DNA from: Cyclobacteriaceae bacterium
GTDB taxonomy: Bacteria; Bacteroidota; Bacteroidia; Cytophagales; Cyclobacteriaceae
Direction of reading: 5' to 3'
Length of the DNA: 12,890 nt
Assembly: GCA_947458795.1 (NCBI GenBank)
Contig: CANHCD010000030.1
Coordinates: 1 to 12,890, forward strand
The notes beneath the pieces are model-generated. The model had not been told where the DNA came from, made no database searches, and worked only from the letters and a program-made list of their open reading frames with translations. This document shows, one piece after another, positions 1 through 5,794 of the stretch. Each line of letters begins with the position of its first letter. The first letter of the stretch is position 1. Both the position numbers and the translations under genes were made by a program.

Positions 1-405
1 GGCATCAAACCCTTGGTGCTCACCACCTCCATCCACCAGTTGGTTCAAGAAGAACTCAGTTTCCTGGGAAGGGAAGTTAGCGCTCCCATTTCTACCCAGG
101 GCTACAGAGATCTTTTTGAGGGGCTGCGAAAGGTGATCATTTTGGAGAACTTACTGATTCACCTCGGCCTCAACCCCATCTACCTGCCTCAGGTGCATGA
201 GGAGCTCGAGCAACTCAAAAATGGCCTAAAACCCTGGTATGCCAACCACCTCAACCTACAAAGCTTAACTCACTTTATCGGGCAACAGGAAGGTGTCTCC
301 AAAAAATACCTGGACTGGGTGAAAGAATTGAAGGAAGAGAAGAAAGCACTCAGCTCAACCTTAGAAAAACAAGCATTAAGCCTACTTCGCAAAGTAGGCG
401 GTTGA
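1..405 (+). CDS. C-terminal part of an unidentified protein (5' end outside the window)
   Basis: The reading frame is open from the first base (GIKPLVLTTSIHQ...) to a TGA at 403-405, so at least 134 residues of a larger protein are visible. No start codon is needed inside the window; the TTG at 13 is probably internal. The visible part is soluble and largely alpha-helical: I see no signal peptide or membrane segment. Residues roughly 35-70 are leucine-rich and amphipathic, and the tail from about residue 100 (KELKEEKKALSSTLEKQ) is strongly charged and could form a short coiled coil. I do not recognise a family and see no catalytic motif. The end of the gene contains a hairpin overlapping the last codons. 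The neighbour on the right is convergent, so this gene belongs to a unit extending left of the window. Confidence is high that it is coding, none for function. Confidence 0.7.
   Translation, partial: GIKPLVLTTSIHQLVQEELSFLGREVSAPISTQGYRDLFEGLRKVIILENLLIHLGLNPIYLPQVHEELEQLKNGLKPWYANHLNLQSLTHFIGQQEGVSKKYLDWVKELKEEKKALSSTLEKQALSLLRKVGG
381..398 (+). other. Hairpin in the last codons of the partial gene
   Basis: CCTACTT (381-387) pairs perfectly with AAGTAGG (392-398) around a CGCA loop, giving a 7-bp stem that ends five bases before the stop codon. No T-run follows directly on either strand, so it does not have the form of a standard intrinsic terminator. It could slow the ribosome or protect the 3' end, or be chance. 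Confidence 0.3.
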
Positions 406-414
406 GGCAAATGG

Positions 415-449
415 AAAAAAAATCCCCACCGCAATTAGCAGCAGGGATT
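415..449 (-). terminator. Intrinsic terminator of the cystathionine enzyme gene
   Basis: Read on the minus strand, AATCCC (449-444) pairs with GGGATT (426-421) around a 17-base loop and is followed by a run of eight T (422-415). It lies 24 bases past the stop codon of the minus-strand gene at 473-1618. The stem is short (6 bp) and the loop rather long, but the position and T-run fit an intrinsic terminator. Confidence 0.55.
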
Positions 450-472
450 CCTTGGGAATAAAATCTCCTAGA

Positions 473-1618
473 TTAAATTTTAGAAAGTGCGTCCGCTAGG
501 TCTTTTTTGAGATCTTCTACATCCTCCACCCCTACACTCAATCGGATCAAGGAGTCTACCAAACCTACTTTTTCACGCTCTTCTTTTGGAATGGAGGCAT
601 GAGTCATGGTAGCAGGGTGACCACAAAGGGATTCTACCCCTCCCAAAGATTCTGCCAAGGCAAAGAGGTGGAAATTTTCCATCACTACATTCGCATCCGA
701 CAGCTTATTTCCTACCAAAGTGAAGGAAATCATCCCTCCAAAATCGCGCATCTGACTCTTGGCCACCGCATGATTGGGATGATCTTCAAAGCCAGGCCAG
801 TAGACCTTCGCTACCTTGGGATGCGTTTTCAAGAAGTGTGCGATCACCTTTCCATTCTGGCAATGCCGTTCCATGCGCAGGTGGAGCGTTTTGATTCCAC
901 GAAGTACCAAGAAACAGTCCTGAGGTCCAGGAGTAGCCCCGCAGGCATTTTGCAAGAAGACCAGGCGCGAAGCGAGCTCATCGTCATTGACCACCAAAGC
1001 GCCCATCACGACATCAGAGTGGCCTCCCAAGTACTTGGTCACGGAGTGCATCACGATATCTGCACCTAGATCTAGTGGGTTCTGTAAGTATGGAGAGGCA
1101 AACGTATTGTCCACCGCCAGGAGCAAGCCGTGCTTCTTCGAAAAGGCCGCCATCGCTTTCAAGTCGATGATATTCATCATTGGGTTGGTAGGAGTCTCCA
1201 CCCACACCATCTTGGTGCGTTCGTTGACTAACGAAGAAAGTGCCTCGGGATCGGCCATGGACACAAAATGGAATTTGATGCCGTAGCGCTCGAATACCTT
1301 CGTGAAAAGCCGGTAGGTCCCTCCATAAAGATCGTTCGTGGAAATAATCTCATCGCCCGGGTTGAACAGCTTTACCACTGAATCAATAGCACCCAAACCT
1401 GAGGAAAAGCAAATGCCATGCTTGCCGTTTTCCAAAGCGGCCAAGCTTTGCTGCAAGGCAGTTCGGGTAGGGTTGTGTGTTCGGCTGTATTCGTAGCCCA
1501 GGTGGTCTCCCGGGGATTTTTGAACGTAAGTAGAGGTCTGAAAAATCGGAGTCATGATGGCTCCTGTGGAAGGATCCGGGGCTACGCCCGCATGGATGGC
1601 TTTGGTACCAAATTTCAT
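473..1618 (-). CDS. Cystathionine gamma-synthase / gamma-lyase family PLP enzyme
   Basis: A 381-residue protein of the Cys/Met-metabolism PLP-dependent family, full length for the family (about 380-400). Seen: the phosphate- and substrate-binding YEYSRTHNP (42-50, with Y44 and R46 from the neighbouring subunit), the PLP-stacking tyrosine in DLYGGT (Y98), the pyridine-binding aspartate in AVDNTF (D170), the Schiff-base lysine in HSVTKYLGGH (K195), the LAESLGGVESL loop (321-331), MTHAS (338-342), and the carboxylate-binding arginine in IRLSVGVE (R359). From family knowledge, such cytosolic homotetramers either join an activated homoserine ester with cysteine (gamma-synthase, metB) or split cystathionine into cysteine, 2-oxobutyrate and ammonia (gamma-lyase, mccB/CTH type). 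The glutamate at 323 in ESLGG is shared by both and argues against methionine gamma-lyase. Sequence alone does not decide the direction, and no other sulfur genes are nearby. The start ATG gives the standard N-terminus (MKFGTKAIHAG). The unit is monocistronic: a divergent gene lies upstream and a terminator downstream. No riboswitch is visible in the short leader. Confidence 0.93.
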   Translation of the reverse strand: MKFGTKAIHAGVAPDPSTGAIMTPIFQTSTYVQKSPGDHLGYEYSRTHNPTRTALQQSLAALENGKHGICFSSGLGAIDSVVKLFNPGDEIISTNDLYGGTYRLFTKVFERYGIKFHFVSMADPEALSSLVNERTKMVWVETPTNPMMNIIDLKAMAAFSKKHGLLLAVDNTFASPYLQNPLDLGADIVMHSVTKYLGGHSDVVMGALVVNDDELASRLVFLQNACGATPGPQDCFLVLRGIKTLHLRMERHCQNGKVIAHFLKTHPKVAKVYWPGFEDHPNHAVAKSQMRDFGGMISFTLVGNKLSDANVVMENFHLFALAESLGGVESLCGHPATMTHASIPKEEREKVGLVDSLIRLSVGVEDVEDLKKDLADALSKI

Positions 1619-1738
1619 CTAAAGTGAATTTAAGTAGGTTGGGTTTACATAGAATTCAAAACCTATTTTGGATAAATGCGCGCAATTCCAATACTAGGTG
1701 CTAAACTTGCTGGCTTTTACTTCAAAAGCGAGTCAAAG

Positions 1739-2440
1739 ATGACAAAAAAGGACAGCATATTCAAGGACTTGGGCAGCTACTTCCGCAGCCATTCGATCAC
1801 CACGCTAGGCTGGATCTGGGTAAGCATGGTCCCTCTCCTGGGTTCGCTTTTGCTTAGCACACAGTACCAGCAACTGGAGCAGCTTACGGTGACGGGAGTT
1901 TGGGAACAAGTACTGCTTACCCTGATCTTAGCCCTCCTAGTCGGCTTAGCCTTCCTACCCACCACATTCACTGCGCTTGCCTCTGGCTTCTTTTGGGGAT
2001 GGGCCGTTTTTCCCCATCTGGTCATCGCCTACCTCCTCGCAAATGTCCTGGGCTACTCTCTTGGAAAGTGGCTCAATGCAGACTTCAGAACGATCCTGTA
2101 TGCACGCCAGCCAAGTTTGCAGGAGGAAATCGAAAAACGAATCGAACATCCGGCAGGACTTGTGTTTTTTGTACGAATCAGCCCAGTGATTCCCTTTGCA
2201 ATCTCTAATTTCTTATTTGCCTCTTTGGGGATTCCTCTTTCTAAAATCATTCGCTTTGGACTCCCAGGCATGCTGCCACGAACCATCCTCGCATTCGCTT
2301 CGGGTAAGGCAGCATCTTCTTTTTTGGACGCACAATCCTCCTTGAAAGATCCTCATGATTGGCTGATCCTTGGACTCCTTCTTGTTGGGAGCGTCTGGGG
2401 AATTTGGTATTTTTGGAATAAGAAGAAAACCGAAGGCTGA
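1739..2440 (+). CDS. TVP38/TMEM64-type (VTT/SNARE-associated) membrane protein
   Basis: With the start at 1739 (MTKKDSIFK...) the protein has 233 residues, the usual size for TVP38/DedA-like inner-membrane proteins. Hydrophobic segments lie at about 20-39, 59-74, 77-104, 142-165 and 208-226, ending in a basic cytoplasmic tail (NKKKTEG). The family signature is visible: a re-entrant segment rich in Phe, Gly and Ala (TTFTALASGFFWGW, about 75-88) and the FVRISPVIPF motif with R146, P149 and P152. Proteins of this superfamily are linked to lipid scrambling or undecaprenyl-phosphate recycling and membrane homeostasis; which role applies here is unknown. An in-frame ATG at 1676 would add 21 residues (MRAIPILGAKLAG...). 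I prefer 1739 because it gives the typical charged N-terminus and leaves room for a leader after the TATTTTG-like sequence at about 1660, but neither start has a ribosome binding site. The gene is divergent from the cystathionine enzyme and probably co-transcribed with the VOC gene 43 bp downstream. Confidence 0.82.
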   Translation: MTKKDSIFKDLGSYFRSHSITTLGWIWVSMVPLLGSLLLSTQYQQLEQLTVTGVWEQVLLTLILALLVGLAFLPTTFTALASGFFWGWAVFPHLVIAYLLANVLGYSLGKWLNADFRTILYARQPSLQEEIEKRIEHPAGLVFFVRISPVIPFAISNFLFASLGIPLSKIIRFGLPGMLPRTILAFASGKAASSFLDAQSSLKDPHDWLILGLLLVGSVWGIWYFWNKKKTEG

Positions 2441-2483
2441 AGCTAAGGGTAAGTTTCTCCACAATTATGAATTCCACGAAAGC

Positions 2484-2843
2484 ATGATCACCTCCATCCA
2501 CCCCAAGTTGCCCATGCGCAACAAAGCCATTACCCAAGCCTTTTATCTGGACAAACTCGGTTTTCAACGGCTAGGTTCCCCAGGCTATCCGGAATACCTG
2601 ATGGTTGAAAAAGATGCGGTTGAACTCCACTTTTTCCTGTTCCCCGGACTAGATCCACTGCAAAATTATGGGCAGATCTACCTTAGAACAGATGCGATTG
2701 ATGACCTCTACCAGTACTTTTTAGAGCGAAAAGTGGCAATCCATCCGAATGGCCCCCTTGTAACCAAACCTTGGGGGCAGCGTGAATTTTCGATCTTGGA
2801 TCCAGACCACAACCTGCTGACTTTTGGCCAAGAAGTCCGGTAA
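2484..2843 (+). CDS. VOC superfamily protein, bleomycin-resistance-protein-like
   Basis: A 119-residue single-module protein, typical of bleomycin-resistance/glyoxalase-fold (VOC) proteins. Seen: the betaalphabeta start with FYLDKLGF (20-27), the central strand VELHFFLFPG (46-55), the second half QIYLRTDAIDDLYQYF (64-79), and the closing PWGQREFSILDPDHN (96-110) followed by LLTFGQ, the most diagnostic stretch of the family. Members act as homodimers; bleomycin-binding forms sequester the drug without metal, while others are metal-dependent enzymes. I see no clear His/Glu metal set, which suits the binding type, but drug resistance cannot be claimed from this. The frame is open upstream to 2370, overlapping the previous gene; that part (MDSFLLGASGE...) is the shadow of the membrane-protein gene, and the ATG at 2484 gives the family-length N-terminus. 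ATG 2514 is a less likely alternative. It sits 43 bp after the VTT protein and probably shares its transcript. Confidence 0.85.
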   Translation: MITSIHPKLPMRNKAITQAFYLDKLGFQRLGSPGYPEYLMVEKDAVELHFFLFPGLDPLQNYGQIYLRTDAIDDLYQYFLERKVAIHPNGPLVTKPWGQREFSILDPDHNLLTFGQEVR

Positions 2844-2844
2844 A

Positions 2845-2881
2845 ATTCAATCCAAAAAAAGCTATTCTAGAAAGATTGAAT
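2845..2881. terminator. Possible weak bidirectional terminator between convergent genes
   Basis: ATTCAATC (2845-2852) is perfectly complementary to GATTGAAT (2874-2881). The 21-base loop contains an A-run and the small palindrome TTCTAGAA. On the minus strand the second arm is followed by TTTTA, on the plus strand by a T-rich stretch. It sits between the stops of the VOC gene (2843) and the C25 peptidase gene (2908), where both need termination. The stem is AT-rich, so this is tentative. Confidence 0.35.
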
Positions 2882-2907
2882 GGCTTCTCATTTTCTTTGA
2901 AATTGAA

Positions 2908-5016
2908 TTACCTCAAAATAGGATGCAAAATGTGTAGCGCTGGATCCCCTAAAAGCACTTGCTGGGATAGAAATGCTTCATGTTCCGAACTGAGCCCATA
3001 ACGAAACAAAAACTCCCGTTCAGTGCGCAGCAGGAAATCCCCAAGACTTAGTTGATCCGCCGCAGGTGCAACTGCAAACAGGTGCTTGTACCAGATTTCG
3101 GTGTAGCGCTTGAGCAGCAGATCCACACCCAAAGAAGAATTGGAAAGCACCGCAATGGCCCCTTTATTTGGCGTCACCAACCAATCCTCCCCTTGACTGT
3201 AGCTTGGGCCAAAAGCATTTCCATAGTCACAGCCATTGATCAAAAGCAGGGGGTACTTCCCCGCATTGGCATAGGTCAAGGTGCTATCGGACACATAGCC
3301 AAAATCCAGTTCGTTGTATCCCAAGGATCCATGCCCAAAGTAGGTCAGCAGCGCAATGCCAGCGTTGATCTCCTTCCCCAAATCCAACCGTTCCACCTCG
3401 GCTTCCCCCTGCTTGCTGAAGGTAATTACCTCCACTTCAGGCAAACCGCTTTTTGCTAGCGCAGCAAAGCCTTCCATAAAGCTGCTGTGGCGAGACAGCT
3501 CCGCAGGGTTCATCCCTCCTACGAGATGAAGGATCCTGTTGGGACCGGAAACCAGCAGACGCTCCTTTTCGATCACTTTATCCAAGTAATTGGAAAGATC
3601 CTGCGAGGTCTTGGCAGGAATACGCCCTACCGCCATCGCCGACAATTCAGGTTCCCCCGGCTTGAGCCCTCTTACAAAGTGGCTGTCGGAGGGCGGGAAA
3701 CCAGCAGTTGGAACTAGGTCCTGCAAATCAAAGGCTTGGGAAACGTTACGATAATATACCGAAGCATTGTCTACCCATGCTTGCGCAAAGGGGACGACCG
3801 ATCGGCCAGTTAGCAGCAAGTAATGGGGATGGTGGATCGGCCAATAGAACTTTAAAAATGCGGTCAATGCCCGAGGGCCCCGCTCCCCAAAGGCAAATTG
3901 ATCGTATAATTCCTCCATTCGCAGCACCAAGGTATCAAAATTACCACCTGCAGCAGAGGATCGGTAACTGGCATAGGCATCAAGGGCATTGGCATGCTGC
4001 AGGCTTGGCTTCTCCAATTGCCGATGCCCAACCAGGAGGTAATTTGCTGGCAGACTTCGGTAATCCCGAAAGCGGACTGGTTGCAGCACTTCCACCATAA
4101 ACCGCAAAGGATCGGTTTTATTCCTGGCTGCTGCTATGGGAAGCGAGGATGTAAGTTTGGCAAAAGCCAGAGAAAAATAATCTCCCTTTCGAGCAGGATC
4201 TGCTGCCAAATGAAGCCTGAGCTTTCCTTCTTGAAAATCCTCTTGCCGAAGTACCAAGGTTTGCCGGAGCGATTCAAATCCAGAAAATTGAGGGCTCGGA
4301 AGGGCCCGAATGACTTGGGAAGAGGTGCCCAGCCAAAGTAAAGGCACATGCTCCTGTGGAGAGCGCCCCACCCAAGCAAGTTCCAAGGAAATGGATTGAG
4401 AATCCACTTCTGCAAAGGAAGAACCCAGTAAGAACTCCAGATCCAGACCAGGCGCAATCACCGAACTCATCCAGCCCTGCCCTTCCTTCGAAGATGAGGA
4501 GCGCAGCCCCCAGCGGGTCATTTCCCCTAAGGCATAGTCCTCCGCAAAGACCTGGACTTGGGCTACTTCCAACTGATCCGAACCCGAGAGATGAACCTCA
4601 GGTGAGGTCATTCGCTTTCCCTGCTCCCCAGGTGTATAGACCAAGAAAAAGGCAGTCGTATCCGAGTAGGTATTGACATAGGGATTCGGAATTGCGATCC
4701 CAGTGCTAGCCCATTCCCCATTTTTTAATCCTAAAAAATCGAGGTAATCCTCCGAATCAAGACGACCATCCTGCTCACCGGCTACCCAAATGGCTACTTC
4801 TTCTCCTCGGTGGTAGAGCCTCAAATGCCGGGGATCTATTCTTTTGAGGGGAATGCCCAGGACGGTCAACCTGCTTGCTGGAATGCGGTAGATCCCGGTA
4901 GTAGCCGTCTGAATTTTGTAGTAGGTCAGGTCATACCGAAACCAAGGCGAATCTTGAGCAAATGAAAAATTGGAAAGGCTGAAGCCTAAAAGAAGTAGAA
5001 TCAAGGAATTTCTCAT
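2908..5016 (-). CDS. Exported C25 (gingipain-type) peptidase, PorU-like
   Basis: A 702-residue protein. A signal peptide is clear: MRNSLILLLLGFSLSNFSFA with likely cleavage after A20 before QDS. Residues about 25-75 (YYKIQTATTGIYRIP, then LGI...RIDPRHLRLYHRGEEV) match the N-terminal beta domain that precedes C25 domains in Bacteroidota PorU-type proteins. The C25 catalytic region occupies roughly 320-702: SYLLVGH-like start (YLLVGHR), HYLLLTGRSVVPF, the aspartate-rich SDSHFVRG, VGRIPA, then the catalytic dyad YFGHGS (H562) and INGCDYGN (C596), spaced 34 residues as in gingipains, ending with LLGDPALHILHP. Proteins of this clan are cysteine endopeptidases with Arg/Lys specificity, or act as sortase (PorU) in the type IX secretion system. 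It differs from PorU in length (PorU is about 1100 or more) and stops just after the C25 domain, with no C-terminal T9SS sorting domain. It may be a PorU2-like or periplasmic/surface peptidase exported by Sec alone. It is monocistronic; no partner porV or T9SS genes are visible. Confidence 0.85.
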   Translation of the reverse strand: MRNSLILLLLGFSLSNFSFAQDSPWFRYDLTYYKIQTATTGIYRIPASRLTVLGIPLKRIDPRHLRLYHRGEEVAIWVAGEQDGRLDSEDYLDFLGLKNGEWASTGIAIPNPYVNTYSDTTAFFLVYTPGEQGKRMTSPEVHLSGSDQLEVAQVQVFAEDYALGEMTRWGLRSSSSKEGQGWMSSVIAPGLDLEFLLGSSFAEVDSQSISLELAWVGRSPQEHVPLLWLGTSSQVIRALPSPQFSGFESLRQTLVLRQEDFQEGKLRLHLAADPARKGDYFSLAFAKLTSSLPIAAARNKTDPLRFMVEVLQPVRFRDYRSLPANYLLVGHRQLEKPSLQHANALDAYASYRSSAAGGNFDTLVLRMEELYDQFAFGERGPRALTAFLKFYWPIHHPHYLLLTGRSVVPFAQAWVDNASVYYRNVSQAFDLQDLVPTAGFPPSDSHFVRGLKPGEPELSAMAVGRIPAKTSQDLSNYLDKVIEKERLLVSGPNRILHLVGGMNPAELSRHSSFMEGFAALAKSGLPEVEVITFSKQGEAEVERLDLGKEINAGIALLTYFGHGSLGYNELDFGYVSDSTLTYANAGKYPLLLINGCDYGNAFGPSYSQGEDWLVTPNKGAIAVLSNSSLGVDLLLKRYTEIWYKHLFAVAPAADQLSLGDFLLRTEREFLFRYGLSSEHEAFLSQQVLLGDPALHILHPILR

Positions 5017-5124
5017 GGAAAAATGGGGAATTTGAGGGAAGCTCAGGATTAAAAAAAATTAGTGATCGGAATTAAAAAACGCGGGGAAGGTTGATTTCAA
5101 AATCCGTTCAAATGAAATTACTAC

Positions 5125-5141
5125 CAGTTCCGACGGAACTG
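5125..5141. repeat. Perfect 17-bp dyad (palindrome)
   Basis: CAGTTCCG (5125-5132) and CGGAACTG (5134-5141) are perfect inverted repeats around a single A. It is the most GC-rich element of an otherwise AT-rich spacer. It could be a protein-binding operator or a small REP-like palindrome; no T-run follows, so it is not a terminator. Confidence 0.55.
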
Positions 5142-5365
5142 AGATTCAAAAAAATGTACATTTTCGGGCACTCTTCTGTTCCAAAGTTGAACAAGAAATT
5201 AGAAAAGCAAAAATCAAAAAAGTAATGCGTCGGAAATTTTATTTTTTTCCATCGATTGAAAATACCTTAAAAACAGTTAGTAATCAATGTCTTAAGTTTA
5301 ATTCATCATTTTTTTTTCTTCTTGAATACCTAGAATTAGGTTATACAAGGTACTCTACTTAAAAT

Positions 5366-5398
5366 TTGGTATTACTTTTTCATACAGGTTGGTATCAC
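5366..5398 (+). promoter_or_regulatory. Direct repeat TTGGTATYAC upstream of padR, candidate operator
   Basis: TTGGTATTAC (5366-5375) and TTGGTATCAC (5389-5398) are 23 bp apart start to start, about two helical turns, which would place both on one face of the DNA. They end 42 bases before the padR start. PadR regulators often control their own operon from such a position, so this is a candidate autoregulatory site. Known PadR operators are usually inverted rather than direct repeats, which lowers confidence. Confidence 0.3.
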
Positions 5399-5440
5399 GT
5401 ACACAATTGCCTGCATCTGCAAGGCCCATTGACCACTAGT

Positions 5441-5794
5441 ATGAATCTAACCAACACCCAAGTACAAATGCGCAAAGGACTCCTAGAGTACTGCGTATTA
5501 CACATTATTTCGAGAGGGGAAATCTACACCTCCGACCTTATCGATGAGCTTACCCAAGCCGAGATGATCGTCGTAGAAGGCACCCTGTATCCCCTGCTCA
5601 ACCGCCTCAAAACCGCGGCACTCGTCAGTTACCGCTGGGTAGAATCCGATGCAGGCCCTCCCAGAAAATACTATTCCATCACGGAGGAAGGCCACGCTGC
5701 CTTGAAAAACCTCGCCTCAACTTGGAAAGGACTAGTTCAATCCATCACTCAAATCACTAAAAAGAAAACTCCTTCTCCTTCGAAAAACTCATGA
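5441..5794 (+). CDS. PadR family transcriptional regulator
   Basis: A 117-residue winged-helix protein, typical PadR size (about 105-120). Seen: first helix MRKGLLEYCVLHIISRGE (10-27), the helix-turn-helix YTSDLIDELTQAE...VEGTLYPLLNRLK (29-57, with the family hallmark GTLYPLLNRL), the wing with VSYRWVES...GPPRKYYSITEEG (62-84), and a C-terminal dimerisation helix (85-106) ending in a lysine-rich tail. PadR proteins are dimeric repressors of a neighbouring gene, frequently a membrane protein or transporter, responding to small ligands or to an unknown signal. The frame is open upstream to a TTG at 5366, but MNLTNTQVQMRKGLLEY is the conventional PadR start; the ATG at 5468 is an alternative. 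Its stop overlaps the start of the pspC-type gene (ATGA), so the two are translationally coupled and the PspC protein is the obvious target operon. This pairing is recurrent in Bacteroidota, from general knowledge. Confidence 0.92.
   Translation: MNLTNTQVQMRKGLLEYCVLHIISRGEIYTSDLIDELTQAEMIVVEGTLYPLLNRLKTAALVSYRWVESDAGPPRKYYSITEEGHAALKNLASTWKGLVQSITQITKKKTPSPSKNS

Larger units (their letters stand above)
5017..5440. other. AT-rich intergenic spacer between the divergent C25 and padR genes
   Basis: No credible gene is seen on either strand in these 424 bases. The stretch is markedly AT-rich compared with the flanking genes and carries several A/T runs (for example around 5050, 5237-5248 and 5308-5319). 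It must hold promoters for the minus-strand C25 gene and the plus-strand padR-pspC unit, but I find no exact match to the Bacteroidota TAnnTTTG/TTG promoter pair. Structured elements are a 17-bp dyad at 5125-5141, a smaller dyad ACCTA-GAAT-TAGGT at 5328-5341, and a 10-bp direct repeat at 5366-5398 just before padR. Confidence 0.6.

Noticed and set aside
599..1286. Plus-strand open frames of 156 and 99 codons opposite the cystathionine enzyme gene
   Set aside because: They lie wholly antisense to a gene with a complete set of PLP-enzyme motifs, and their translations show no domain or plausible start context.
1619..1675. S-adenosylmethionine riboswitch before the cystathionine enzyme gene
   Set aside because: Only 57 bases separate the gene from the divergent unit's first possible start, and no riboswitch-like stem pattern is visible.
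2484..2843. Antibiotic (bleomycin) resistance gene
   Set aside because: The fold family is clear, but most such chromosomal VOC proteins have unknown ligands; resistance cannot be inferred.
2844..2907. Read-through of the C25 stop codon into a hidden sorting domain
   Set aside because: The frame after the stop stays open but translates into short AT-rich sequence and then the antisense of the VOC gene, not a sorting domain.
3052..4676. Several plus-strand open frames and one minus-strand frame inside the C25 peptidase gene
   Set aside because: They are other-frame shadows of a continuous 702-residue protein; their compositions (Gln/Pro/Arg-rich) look like antisense artefacts.
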